A stretch of 30,102 bases of DNA from Dehalococcoidia bacterium (GTDB lineage: Bacteria; Chloroflexota; Dehalococcoidia; SZUA-161; SpSt-899), in contig JALPXT010000003.1 in the NCBI GenBank assembly GCA_023271485.1, positions 1 to 30,102 of the forward strand. The letters are read 5' to 3'. The notes below the pieces were generated by a model. That model saw nothing but the letters and a program-made list of their open reading frames with translations. It was not told where the DNA came from and searched no databases. Made by a program: the position numbers and the translations under genes. The number at the start of each line of letters is the position of its first letter. Within the stretch, counting starts at the first letter, position 1. Shown here piece by piece: positions 7,682 through 15,140 of the stretch.

Positions 7682-7771
7682 TCACTGCGGAATCATGCTC
7701 CTCATCTATTCGGCACGGACTCGCCCTACATCCAGGAGGTTCTCGGGCACAAGAGTTCTAAGACAACAATG
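7682..7771 (+). pseudogene. 3' scar of a tyrosine recombinase (integrase)
   Basis: The reading frame directly upstream of, and continuous with, the aquaporin start encodes SLRNHAPHLF then GTDSPYIQEVLGHKSSKTTM. This matches the conserved C-terminal catalytic region of tyrosine recombinases (family pattern LRHSFATHLL..GTDLRYIQELLGHKSSKTT), with a few residues deleted after HLF. The catalytic tyrosine that should follow about ten residues later is gone: the frame becomes the aquaporin N-terminus (MKKYIAEF). Upstream bases back to about 7640 are in frame but unrecognisable. I read this as the leftover of an integrase gene truncated when the arsenic cassette was acquired. Confidence 0.7.
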
Positions 7772-8461
7772 AAAAAATATATTGCTGAATTCATCGGTAC
7801 TTTTGCTCTTGTATTCTGCGGAACCGGAGCAATTATAGTCAACGAAGTTACCGGTGGCACAATAACACATCTTGGTGTTTCAATCGTATTTGGATTGGTC
7901 GTAATGGCCATGATCTATACGCTTGGCGATATCTCCGGAGCTCATATAAATCCGGCGGTTACATTTGGTTTCTGGGCAGCAGGTCGTTTTCCTACCCGGG
8001 AACTCTTACCATTTTTGACAGCTCAATTTGCCGGGGCTATCCTGGCAAGCATCATTTTGAGGTTCTTATTTCCGCATAGTTTGTGTTTAGGGGCAACGCT
8101 TCCTGTTGTACCAGGTATGCAGGCATTTGCAGTTGAGGTTATTCTGACATTTTTCCTGATGTTCGTAATCATAAATGTTTCCACCGGTGCTAAAGAAGAA
8201 GGTATTACGGCAGCCATTGCTATAGGCTCTGTTATTGCACTGGCAGCCATGTTTGCAGGTCCTATTACTGGAGCCTCAATGAATCCGGCTCGTTCTTTTG
8301 CTCCAGCCTTAATTTCAAATAACTTTGCTTCGCTCCAGGTTTACCTGCTTGCACCACTCGTCGGTGCCTTTCTCGGCATTTTAGGGTGCAAAGGAGTCAG
8401 AGATAAAGGTTGTTGTGGTAGGCCGGATTTACTATCTAATAAGGTTAAATGGTCTCGCTAG
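7769..8461 (+). CDS. Aquaporin / MIP-family channel, AqpS-like
   Basis: This 230-residue membrane channel has both hallmark NPA motifs: AHINPAVTFGF in the first half and ASMNPARSFAPAL in the second. Six hydrophobic segments and the start MKKYIAEFIGTFALVFCGTG fit the MIP family. The open frame extends upstream to 7619 through integrase-derived sequence, so I place the start at ATG 7769, although no good ribosome-binding site precedes it. The 3' end overlaps arsC by 13 bases. An aquaporin next to a thioredoxin-type arsenate reductase recalls the AqpS-ArsC arrangement, in which arsenite made by ArsC leaves through the channel. The DNA is more AT-rich than rel or fmt. General glycerol/water transport remains possible. 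Confidence 0.9.
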   Translation: MKKYIAEFIGTFALVFCGTGAIIVNEVTGGTITHLGVSIVFGLVVMAMIYTLGDISGAHINPAVTFGFWAAGRFPTRELLPFLTAQFAGAILASIILRFLFPHSLCLGATLPVVPGMQAFAVEVILTFFLMFVIINVSTGAKEEGITAAIAIGSVIALAAMFAGPITGASMNPARSFAPALISNNFASLQVYLLAPLVGAFLGILGCKGVRDKGCCGRPDLLSNKVKWSR

Positions 8462-8847
8462 TGAAAAAAGTATTGTTTATTTGTATTGAGAATTCTTGCA
8501 GAAGTCAAATTGCGGAAGCATTTGCGCGCCTTTACGGAAAAGATAAAATCGAGCCGTTTAGCGCAGGTTCGAAGCCTTCTGGGGAAATAAATCCCAAAGC
8601 CATTGAATCAATGAAGGAGATTGGTTATGACCTGACCAAGCATTCATCAAAGTCATTGACTGAAATACCTCAACAGCAGTATGAATATGTGATTACTATG
8701 GGCTGCGGTGACATTTGCCCATTTGTGCCTGCGAAATGCCACGAAGACTGGGGAATTCCAGATCCGAAAGAACTACCGATGGATGAGTTCCGCAGAATAA
8801 GAGCATTGATTGAAGGCAAGGTTAAGGGACTAATTGCAGAAGTATGA
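8449..8847 (+). CDS. arsC: Arsenate reductase, low-molecular-weight phosphatase type
   Basis: This 132-residue enzyme reduces arsenate to arsenite with electrons from thioredoxin. The phosphatase loop CIENSCRS (nucleophile C12, R18) is present, and further cysteines for the disulfide relay lie in MGCGDICPFVPAKCHEDWGIPDP (C86, C90, C97), as expected for this family. The aspartate of the WGIPDP segment is kept. ATG 8449 has AAGG four bases upstream; GTG 8461, which overlaps the aquaporin stop, is an alternative giving a more typical N-terminus. No arsR or arsB is visible, so regulation is not local. The gene is followed by fmt after 49 bases, with no terminator seen. Confidence 0.92.
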   Translation: MVSLVKKVLFICIENSCRSQIAEAFARLYGKDKIEPFSAGSKPSGEINPKAIESMKEIGYDLTKHSSKSLTEIPQQQYEYVITMGCGDICPFVPAKCHEDWGIPDPKELPMDEFRRIRALIEGKVKGLIAEV

Positions 8848-8896
8848 AACTCAAAAAATATGGCAGCAGATAACAGGAATTGGAAATGGAGCAATC

Positions 8897-9880
8897 ATGC
8901 GCATTGTATTTATGGGAACGCCTGAGTTCAGCGTGATCATTCTAAGGCGACTGCTCTCCAGTGAACATGAGGTAATAGCTGTCTACTCTCAGGCGGATAA
9001 GCCCGCAGGGCGCGGACGGGTTGTCCGCACTTCGCCGGTGAAACAGCTTGCTCGGGAGCATCGGCTGGCGGTATTCCAGCCAAAGGGGCTGAGGGACAGA
9101 GCTGAAGTTGCGCAACTGGCCGACCTGAGGCCAGATGCCATAGTCGTCGCCGCTTTCGGGCAGATATTGCCACGGGAGATACTGAACATCCCGGAGTTCG
9201 GCTGCCTGAATGTTCATCCATCCCTCCTGCCCCGGTATCGCGGCGCCTCCCCTATCCCCTCTGCCATTCTGTCTGGTGATGACATAACCGGTGTTAGCAT
9301 TATGCTCATGGACGAAGGCATGGACACCGGGCCCGTTCTAAGCCAGAGGACGGTTTCGATACATGGCGAAGATACCGCTGGATCACTGGAATTGAGACTG
9401 GCCCAGGTTGGAGCCGATCTCCTGATGGAAACTCTCCCTCAATGGTTTGATGGTCGTTTGCTGCCACAGCCCCAAAAGGAAGAAGATGCCACCTATACCA
9501 GGCCGATTCTCAAGAGCGATGGAGAGATCGATTGGAATCTTCCGGCGGTGGAACTATCTAGAAGAGTACGTGCCTTCTATCCCTGGCCTGGATGTTTCAC
9601 TCTATGGCAGGGAAGGGTTCTCAAGATATTGGAGGCGGTCGCCTTGTCTCCTGGTGGGGAAGTGGGGCCAGGGACGGTTGTGTCGCTATCCGCTGAGGTG
9701 CCGGTGGGGGTGGGGACGGGGGAGGGAATACTGGGGCTCCGCCGGGTTCAGCTCGAGGGGAAAAGACCGATGCCTGCCGCCGAGTTCCTGCACGGGCAGA
9801 GGACCTTTATCGGGCAGAGATTGACTCACCCTCCCCTGCTTGAGAGCCGCCGGCCGCCCAGGAGATGCATATGGAGGTGA
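8897..9880 (+). CDS. fmt: Methionyl-tRNA formyltransferase
   Basis: The enzyme formylates initiator Met-tRNA using 10-formyl-tetrahydrofolate (327 residues). The start MRIVFMGTPEFSV at 8897 has TGGAG six bases upstream. The frame opens earlier, at 8834, but that part is not family-like. Signature segments are AAFGQILP, NVHPSLLPRYRGASPI and DEGMDTGPVL, followed by the C-terminal tRNA-binding domain (YTRPILKSDGEIDWN onward). The natural family end is near FIGQRL; the last 16 or so residues are extra and read through the 3' end of the convergent HIT gene (55-base overlap). The gene lies just downstream of the acquired arsenic pair and may share its transcript. Confidence 0.95.
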   Translation: MRIVFMGTPEFSVIILRRLLSSEHEVIAVYSQADKPAGRGRVVRTSPVKQLAREHRLAVFQPKGLRDRAEVAQLADLRPDAIVVAAFGQILPREILNIPEFGCLNVHPSLLPRYRGASPIPSAILSGDDITGVSIMLMDEGMDTGPVLSQRTVSIHGEDTAGSLELRLAQVGADLLMETLPQWFDGRLLPQPQKEEDATYTRPILKSDGEIDWNLPAVELSRRVRAFYPWPGCFTLWQGRVLKILEAVALSPGGEVGPGTVVSLSAEVPVGVGTGEGILGLRRVQLEGKRPMPAAEFLHGQRTFIGQRLTHPPLLESRRPPRRCIWR

Positions 9881-10167
9881 GGAACGAGTTGCCCTCCCTC
9901 CAGGCCACAGTTGATCACCAGGCGATAACCTCTCTCGGAGATACCCTCCACTTCTGCCAACTGTTTTGCCACACCGGCCATTTTACCCAAAATGGGCAGA
10001 TCCTTGTCCTTCAGCTCGCTCAGGCTAGCAACATGTTTCCGGGGCACGATGAGAATGTGTATCGGTGCCTGAGGATTGATGTCCCGGAAGGCGACGATCT
10101 CATCATCCTGGTGGAGCATTTCTCCGGGAATCTCCCCGGATATGATCTGACAGAAAACGCAAGACAT
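9826..10167 (-). CDS. HIT-family nucleotide hydrolase
   Basis: This 113-residue histidine-triad protein probably hydrolyses purine nucleoside phosphoramidates (HinT-like). It has an N-terminal CVFCQIISGEIP, a central HILIVPRKHV and the catalytic triad PHLHMHLLGGR. ATG 10167 is preceded by AGGGAGGGAAG. It begins 10 bases after the mnmG stop, so it is the last gene of the nitroreductase-cysteine synthase-mnmG operon, and its 3' end overlaps the convergent fmt end. The length is complete for the family. Confidence 0.92.
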   Translation of the reverse strand: MSCVFCQIISGEIPGEMLHQDDEIVAFRDINPQAPIHILIVPRKHVASLSELKDKDLPILGKMAGVAKQLAEVEGISERGYRLVINCGLEGGQLVPHLHMHLLGGRRLSSRGG

Positions 10168-10177
10168 TCTTCCCTCC

Positions 10178-12091
10178 CTAACTCCTATTTCCTCTAGCTC
10201 TTTCCAGATGCACCATCAAGAGGGCCATATCCGCTGGTGTAACCCCGTCGATGCGTGAAGCCTGCCCCAGTGTCTGCGGACGGAAGCGCTTCAGCTTCTG
10301 GCACGCCTCATGGCGTAGCCCGTTAATGTTCGCATAGTCAAACCAATCGGGTATGTGCCGCTCCTCCAGCCTCAGCATCCTCTGAACGGCGGCCTCTTGC
10401 CTCTGGATGTAGCCTTCATATTTGGCCTCGATCACCACCTGTTCGGCGCAATCAGGACATAGCCGGCCGTCTGCAACGCCGAGCGTGGTCATGGTGAGAT
10501 AATCCACATCCGGACGGCGCAGAAACTGCAGGGCACTGACGCCGCGTGTTATAGATGGCAGACCATATTCTTCGAGGGACGCAGCCAATCTCTCGATTGA
10601 GAGGTGAGTCTTTGCCAGGCGCTTGAGTTCAGCGGCTACAGCGTGACGCTTGGCTTCTACCGCTTCATATCGGCCCTGGCTGATAATCCCCAGGTCGTAA
10701 CCAATGGGGGTGAGGCGGAGATCGGCGTTGTCCTGGCGTAAGAGCAGGCGATGTTCCGCCCGCGAGGTAAGCAGGCGGTAGGGCTCCGTCAGATCCTTCG
10801 TTACCAGGTCGTCGATCATCACCCCGATGTATGCTTGATCCCGTCGGAGGATCAGTGGGGGTTGTTCCTTCAGCTTCAAAGCGGCGTTTATCCCGGCAAG
10901 CAGTCCCTGGCCTGCAGCCTCTTCGTAACCGGTGGTGCCATTGATCTGCCCGGCAAGAAAGAGTCCCGGAACCAGCTTGGTCTCCAGCGAGCTTACAATC
11001 TGGTTCGGCGGCACGAAGTCGTATTCGATGGCATAGCCTAGGCGAATGATCTCAGCATTTTCCAGCGCTGGAATAGTGCGAAGCATGGCCAGTTGCACAT
11101 CCTCCGGGAGGCTGGTGTTGGCACCCTGAAGATAGACCTCGTTGGTTTCCCATCCCTCCGGTTCGAGGAAGAGTAGGTGCCACGGCTTATCGGCAAACTT
11201 TACTATCTTGTCCTCGATGGAGGGGCAATAGCGAGGCCCTGTTCCCTGGATCATACCGGTGAACAGCGGCGCACGATGGAGGTTGGATCTGATTATCTGG
11301 TGCGTTTTTTCATTGGTGTAGACAAGATAGCAGGGTATTTGCTGTCGCCAGGGCGTATGATTGCCCTGGGGGTAGACAGGGTTGATGGGAGGGAAGTTGA
11401 GAGAATTAGAATTAGACTCAAAGCTGAAGTGAAGGGGTACCTCGCTCCCCGCTTGAATGATGGTCCTGGAGAAGTCGATGGTCCCGGCGTCCAGGCGAGG
11501 CGGGGTGCCGGTCTTGAGGCGACTCATGGTAAATCCCAACCGCCGCAGGCTATCGGAAAGTCCATAAGCGGCAAACTCGCCGGCGCGGCCGGCGGCGAAG
11601 CTCTTGTCTCCGATGATGATGCGTCCCGCCAGAGAGGTTCCGGTGGTGAGAACGACCGTCTTTCCCTCGTAAGCCCAGCCGGTACTGGTTACAACCTTCA
11701 GTGTCTGATGATTTCGTTCCAATCCTTCAACGAGTGCCTGCTTGACATAAAGATTACCCTGCCTCTCAATGGTGTGTTTCATGGCCAGGCTATAGAGCTT
11801 CTTATCCGCCTGGGCTCGGAGAGCCTGCACTGCCGGACCCTTGCCCGTATTGAGCATTCGGATCTGGATGAAGGTTCTGTCTATGTTCCGCCCCATCTCC
11901 CCGCCGAGGGCGTCGATCTCCCGAACCAGATGTCCCTTGGCGGGCCCCCCGATGGATGGATTGCAGGGCATGAGGGCTACGTTGTCGAAGTTCATGGTCA
12001 GCAGGAGGGTGCGGCATCCCATTCGAGCGGCAGCCAGGGAGGCCTCACAGCCGGCATGCCCCGCGCCGACGACGATCACATCGTATATCAT
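10178..12091 (-). CDS. mnmG: tRNA uridine-5-carboxymethylaminomethyl modification enzyme MnmG
   Basis: With MnmE, MnmG installs the cmnm5 group on the wobble uridine of certain tRNAs, using FAD and NADH. From ATG 12091 it has 637 residues, the usual length. The FAD Rossmann motif VIVVGAGHAGCEA begins at residue 5. Family signatures include MPCNPSIGGPAKGHLVREID, GTGPRYCPSIEDKIVKF, GQINGTTGYEEAAGQG and the C-terminal RIDGVTPADMALLMVHLE. An upstream in-frame ATG at 12169 would add 26 unrelated residues and overlap the cysteine synthase gene, so I reject it; GGTGA precedes the chosen ATG. The gap to the cysteine synthase stop is 16 bases. Confidence 0.96.
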   Translation of the reverse strand: MIYDVIVVGAGHAGCEASLAAARMGCRTLLLTMNFDNVALMPCNPSIGGPAKGHLVREIDALGGEMGRNIDRTFIQIRMLNTGKGPAVQALRAQADKKLYSLAMKHTIERQGNLYVKQALVEGLERNHQTLKVVTSTGWAYEGKTVVLTTGTSLAGRIIIGDKSFAAGRAGEFAAYGLSDSLRRLGFTMSRLKTGTPPRLDAGTIDFSRTIIQAGSEVPLHFSFESNSNSLNFPPINPVYPQGNHTPWRQQIPCYLVYTNEKTHQIIRSNLHRAPLFTGMIQGTGPRYCPSIEDKIVKFADKPWHLLFLEPEGWETNEVYLQGANTSLPEDVQLAMLRTIPALENAEIIRLGYAIEYDFVPPNQIVSSLETKLVPGLFLAGQINGTTGYEEAAGQGLLAGINAALKLKEQPPLILRRDQAYIGVMIDDLVTKDLTEPYRLLTSRAEHRLLLRQDNADLRLTPIGYDLGIISQGRYEAVEAKRHAVAAELKRLAKTHLSIERLAASLEEYGLPSITRGVSALQFLRRPDVDYLTMTTLGVADGRLCPDCAEQVVIEAKYEGYIQRQEAAVQRMLRLEERHIPDWFDYANINGLRHEACQKLKRFRPQTLGQASRIDGVTPADMALLMVHLERARGNRS

Positions 12092-12107
12092 GGCATATTC
12101 ACCAGCT

Positions 12108-13016
12108 CTACGGCGGGCACTTGGCACAGATCGACATGAAGAGGGATGTGCTGAGATACCGGTCACCACGGTCCGGGAGGAGCACCACCAGCGTGCCGGA
12201 ATCCATCTCCCGGGCTATCCTCAGCGCTCCTGCCATTGCTGCCCCGCTCGACATGCCGACGAACAACCCCTCTCTGGTTGCCAGGAGCCTGGTGGTTTCA
12301 AATGCCTCTTCATCGGTGACGCTGAGTATATCATCCAGAGCATCTCGCTGGTAAATGTGCGGGACGATGGATTCCCGCATGTTCTTCAGACCCTGTATGG
12401 TGTGGCCCTCCATCGGTTCCAGACCAACGATCCGCACCGCCGGGTTTCGTTCTTTGAGGTATCTTGAGACGCCCATCAGGGTACCGGTCGTGCCCATCCC
12501 GGCAACGAACACCTCTACCTCGCCGTCTGTCTGGGCAAATATCTCCGGGCCGGTTGTTTCATAGTGGGCCAGAACATTGTTCTCATTAGCGAACTGATTT
12601 GGCATATAATACGTATCAGGGTGCTCTTCGAGAATTTGATGCGCCCGCTGGATAGCCCCGTCGGTTGCCTGATATCCCGGGGTCAGCTCGATCTCCGCCC
12701 CAAAAGCCTCAATTATATGTTGCCTCTCAACGCTGACACATTCGGGCATGGTCAACTTCACCTTGTAACCCCTGGCTGCTCCTATCATGGCCAACGCGAT
12801 CCCGGTGTTCCCCGAGGTGGGTTCGAGGATGGTCTTGTCCGCCGGCAACTCGCCTGACATGATGGCTTTTTCTATCATGTAGCAAGCGATGCGATCCTTG
12901 ACCGAGCCCCCCGGATTGCTTCCCTCAAGTTTAGCCATGAGCCTTACTCGGGGATTCCCGTTAAGGCTATTCAGCTCCACAAGCGGCGTATTCCCGATGG
13001 AATCGATAACACTCAT
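12108..13016 (-). CDS. cysK: Cysteine synthase (O-acetylserine sulfhydrylase), PLP enzyme
   Basis: This 302-residue fold-type II PLP enzyme makes cysteine from O-acetylserine and sulfide. Visible motifs are the substrate loop and PLP lysine in GSNPGGSVKDR, the loop EPTSGNTGIA, the phosphate loop GMGTTGT and SSGAAM near the C-terminus. CysK and CysM subtypes, or a cystathionine beta-synthase-like role, are hard to separate by eye. The protein ends with MSICAKCPP, a terminal CxxC that is not a general feature of the family. Its ATG overlaps the nitroreductase stop by one base (TAATG), a sign of translational coupling. Confidence 0.92.
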   Translation of the reverse strand: MSVIDSIGNTPLVELNSLNGNPRVRLMAKLEGSNPGGSVKDRIACYMIEKAIMSGELPADKTILEPTSGNTGIALAMIGAARGYKVKLTMPECVSVERQHIIEAFGAEIELTPGYQATDGAIQRAHQILEEHPDTYYMPNQFANENNVLAHYETTGPEIFAQTDGEVEVFVAGMGTTGTLMGVSRYLKERNPAVRIVGLEPMEGHTIQGLKNMRESIVPHIYQRDALDDILSVTDEEAFETTRLLATREGLFVGMSSGAAMAGALRIAREMDSGTLVVLLPDRGDRYLSTSLFMSICAKCPP

Positions 13017-13591
13017 TACGCACCACCCACGATGATCTCATCCAGCGAGCGCTTGGGCACGTGGTGGATGCCCTGACTGTCGCGCCAGTATCCTATGTCG
13101 CCGTCCGTCCCGAGTGGCTCGATGACCACTGTTTCCGCCGGTTGCCCGATCGCCAGCACCAGGAGTATCTCGTAGCGATCAGGAATGTTGAGCGCGGCAC
13201 GGAGCTTCGGACGATTGATCGAGGCCAACATGCATCCTCCCAGTCCCCTCTCCCTTGCGCCAAGCATGATATTCTGGCCGGCGATGCCGTGGTCGCATCC
13301 AAAGTGAGTGGTCAGCTCGGTATCGCCGAGCACGATGATATATGCCGATGGCCGTTCCCCTTCAGCCGGGCCGCCCCAGTCTTTGAGCGCCGCCGCCCAG
13401 GTGAGGGTGGAGAAAACGCGGGCGTTAGTCTCCGGCTCCCAGGAAAGGATGTATTTCAACGGCTGCAGATTTCTGGCCGATGCGGAATGCCTGGCCAGAT
13501 CGAGCAGCTCGACCAGTACCTGGCGGGTGAGGGTCACACTCTGGTCGAACCGTCGGAAGCTGCGGGTGCTGCGGATCAAATCATCTATCAT
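13016..13591 (-). CDS. Nitroreductase-family FMN oxidoreductase
   Basis: This is a 191-residue protein of the FMN-dependent nitroreductase superfamily. The N-terminal RSTRSFRRFDQ carries the basic FMN-phosphate contacts. SARNLQPLKYILSW is the usual second FMN segment, and GIAGQNIMLGARERGLGGC is the conserved helix. It is shorter than classical NfsB enzymes but typical of small members found in anaerobes. The physiological substrate is unknown. It is the first gene of the operon with cysteine synthase, mnmG and HIT, behind an extended -10 promoter. Confidence 0.88.
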   Translation of the reverse strand: MIDDLIRSTRSFRRFDQSVTLTRQVLVELLDLARHSASARNLQPLKYILSWEPETNARVFSTLTWAAALKDWGGPAEGERPSAYIIVLGDTELTTHFGCDHGIAGQNIMLGARERGLGGCMLASINRPKLRAALNIPDRYEILLVLAIGQPAETVVIEPLGTDGDIGYWRDSQGIHHVPKRSLDEIIVGGA

Positions 13592-13655
13592 TCTTAAGCT
13601 CCGTTAACAGATTTTTGAGAACGCCTTGGTAAACTTTTCACTCCCCTCAGAATAG

Positions 13656-13664
13656 ATTATAACA
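13656..13664 (-). promoter_or_regulatory. Extended -10 promoter of the nitroreductase-mnmG operon
   Basis: On the minus strand TATAAT (13656-13661) is preceded by TGT, with TG in the extended -10 position (13663-13664). No convincing -35 is found at 16-18 bases. It lies 65 bases before the nitroreductase start, in an AT-rich gap with no other explanation. Confidence 0.5.
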
Positions 13665-13738
13665 TAAAAGCTAAGTGTGACACCTGTCCCGGTGTAAGAG
13701 GCTGTGCCCCAAGCCGGAGAAGATCTCTGTTGGCCTCA

Positions 13739-14302
13739 TCATTGAGTGTATAGAGGGGCTTTCCCCATGGTTGCGCTCCTCAAAACAAAAGCAATTGCCT
13801 TTGCAAGTTCTTCCGGCCTCTGTGATCCGATTAATATTGGCCTTCCATCTAGAAATTCTAAGGCCACTCCACGATTACCGCTCACATTATATGCTTTACC
13901 TGATCTATAAGAACGAATACCCCATCCTCTGCATTCTTTAATAGGACTATACGTTCGCACTTCGTATCGCTTCAAGTTCTCCAAAGGAATCCTAAGAAAA
14001 GAAAAATGGAGAGGGAAGAGGCGAATATACAATCCATCACTTCGCACCTCTGTTATCAGTTTTGCGGTATAGAATAGCCAAATAAGACCTGCACCAAGAG
14101 CAATAAAAAAGCCTCCGACAATGAGCAGCACAGTATCTGACATTGGATCGTCTCCCCACGGTTGACCAAAAACAAGTTGCTCAATCATTCCATAACCGAA
14201 AAGTCCCACAAGAAGCATACAACTGGGAAGCAGGATTAACCAGAGCCACCATTGACGAAACTTTTGAACTTCCTGGAAAATCATATTTCCATCCTTATTC
14301 AT
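13739..14302 (-). CDS. Two-TM membrane protein of unknown function (DUF6141-like)
   Basis: This 187-residue protein has two hydrophobic segments, LWLILLPSCMLLVGLFGYGM (about 20-39) and TVLLIVGGFFIALGAGLIWLFY (about 57-78). A PH-like soluble part follows (RIPLENLKRYEVRTYSP, then SGKAYNVSGNRGVALEFLDG and ILIGSQRPEELAKAI). The pattern reminds me of the family annotated DUF6141, from memory only. GGGAGGGG lies five bases before ATG 14302. It starts 26 bases after an attC-like site and has no recognisable promoter, the arrangement of an integron cassette gene. It is more AT-rich than the neighbouring operons. Confidence 0.75.
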   Translation of the reverse strand: MNKDGNMIFQEVQKFRQWWLWLILLPSCMLLVGLFGYGMIEQLVFGQPWGDDPMSDTVLLIVGGFFIALGAGLIWLFYTAKLITEVRSDGLYIRLFPLHFSFLRIPLENLKRYEVRTYSPIKECRGWGIRSYRSGKAYNVSGNRGVALEFLDGRPILIGSQRPEELAKAIAFVLRSATMGKAPLYTQ

Positions 14303-14328
14303 ATTGCCCCTCCCGTGTTGAGCAATTT

Positions 14329-14401
14329 ACCTAACGCTTCCGCCGTCGTGGCGAAGCCCCTGAAAGCGGTTTGGGCGTCAGCCGCCAGCGGGGTGTTAGG
14401 C
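14329..14401 (-). other. attC-like integron recombination site (candidate)
   Basis: This 73-bp imperfect palindrome lies between a mazEF-type pair and the membrane protein gene. Read on the minus strand it begins with GCCTAAC (14401-14395, fits RYYYAAC) and ends with GTTAGGT (14335-14329, fits the GTTRRRY core). Between them further complementary blocks can pair: GCGGGG/TTCCGC with two G-T pairs, TGGCG/CGCCA and GCCC/GGGC, with unpaired bases between. It begins 26 bases after the end of the toxin frame and ends 26 bases before the next start codon, as in integron cassettes. No second attC and no intact integron integrase are visible. Confidence 0.5.
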
Positions 14402-14427
14402 GAGGTGTCCGCAATTCAATTTCGATC

Positions 14428-14757
14428 CTAAATGGACGTCCAAAGTTGTCGGATCACTGCTCGCACTCGTTTCCAATCATTAGCCGTCAATGCGCCTAAC
14501 CTTCGTTCCGCCAGACGCTTTTCCAGTGTTCCTAGTTTGTGCACCCGAACAATCGAAGGAAACAACAAGCCAGCCTAGTGCCACTCGACAAGCTCCACAT
14601 CGAAGGGGCCCCGGTCTGCCTGGCTGGTTACCCGGGCAACTACAATATCCGCATCGCCTGTATCCAAAAGCACAAGGGCAGGACGCCGCCTCGTTCCCAT
14701 CACATCAGCAAAAGGAAAGGAGAGCAAGACGATCTGGCCGGGACGGTAGGTCTGCAT
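14428..14757 (-). pseudogene. MazF/PemK-type toxin interrupted by an in-frame TAG
   Basis: The first 60 codons (14757 down to 14578) encode the start of a MazF/PemK ribonuclease: MQTYRPGQIVLLSFPFAD, then RRPALVLLDTGDADIVVARVTS. A TAG stop lies at 14575-14577. Continuing past it in the same frame gives AGLLFPSIVRVHKLGTLEKR and RRLGALTANDWKRVRAVIRQ, exactly the missing C-terminal half of the family, and ends at TAG 14428-14430 for a total of 109 codons. So a single nonsense codon truncates an otherwise intact toxin. The antitoxin upstream is intact. Readthrough or a sequencing error are the alternatives. Confidence 0.8.
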
Positions 14758-14760
14758 GGC

Positions 14761-14979
14761 TCAAATTGTATCGTAGATGGAATCCGCCTCGCTATATCCT
14801 GCGAAGAATTGTTCCGCTGTCAGGCGAACCCACGCGGTCGGTTCCTCTGAGTCAGTTGGCTCAGGGATCAGAATGATCATCCGAATGACCTGATCATGGG
14901 GGAGTAAGGTGAGTAGAGTCTCCGGCAGTTCTAGTTTGCCTTCGTGGGTCACTTTAACCGGCAGTTCGTACGCTTTCAT
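14761..14979 (-). CDS. Antitoxin partner of the MazF-like toxin
   Basis: This 72-residue acidic protein begins MKAYELPVKVTHEGKLELPE, a short beta-rich start like AbrB/MazE-type small antitoxins, and ends LTAEQFFAGYSEADSIYDTI, an acidic tail suited to toxin neutralisation. It stops three bases before the toxin start. AGGAGA lies about nine bases before ATG 14979. I recognise the type as a common partner of MazF-like toxins but cannot name the family firmly. It seems functional although its toxin is truncated. Confidence 0.75.
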   Translation of the reverse strand: MKAYELPVKVTHEGKLELPETLLTLLPHDQVIRMIILIPEPTDSEEPTAWVRLTAEQFFAGYSEADSIYDTI

Positions 14980-15140
14980 TCTGTGTGTCTCCTACTGATT
15001 TGCGGAATATGTTGGCCAACTCCGACATCTCCGAACATCCACCCCGGTCTGCATGTGGAAATGCTAACACACTATGCCATGGCTAGTCAATAATCGTATC
15101 CCTTGAGGCAGATGGAACGGCGGCAATATGCTGCGCGGCT

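Noticed and set aside
11177..12139. 320-codon plus-strand open frame opposite mnmG
   Set aside because: It lies wholly antisense to a strongly supported mnmG. The peptide has no family look, and such frames are expected opposite GC-rich genes.
14494..14500. GCCTAAC as the end of a second attC site
   Set aside because: Read on the minus strand it lies inside the continuing MazF-like coding sequence (RRLGA), and no matching partner forms a palindrome of attC size with it.
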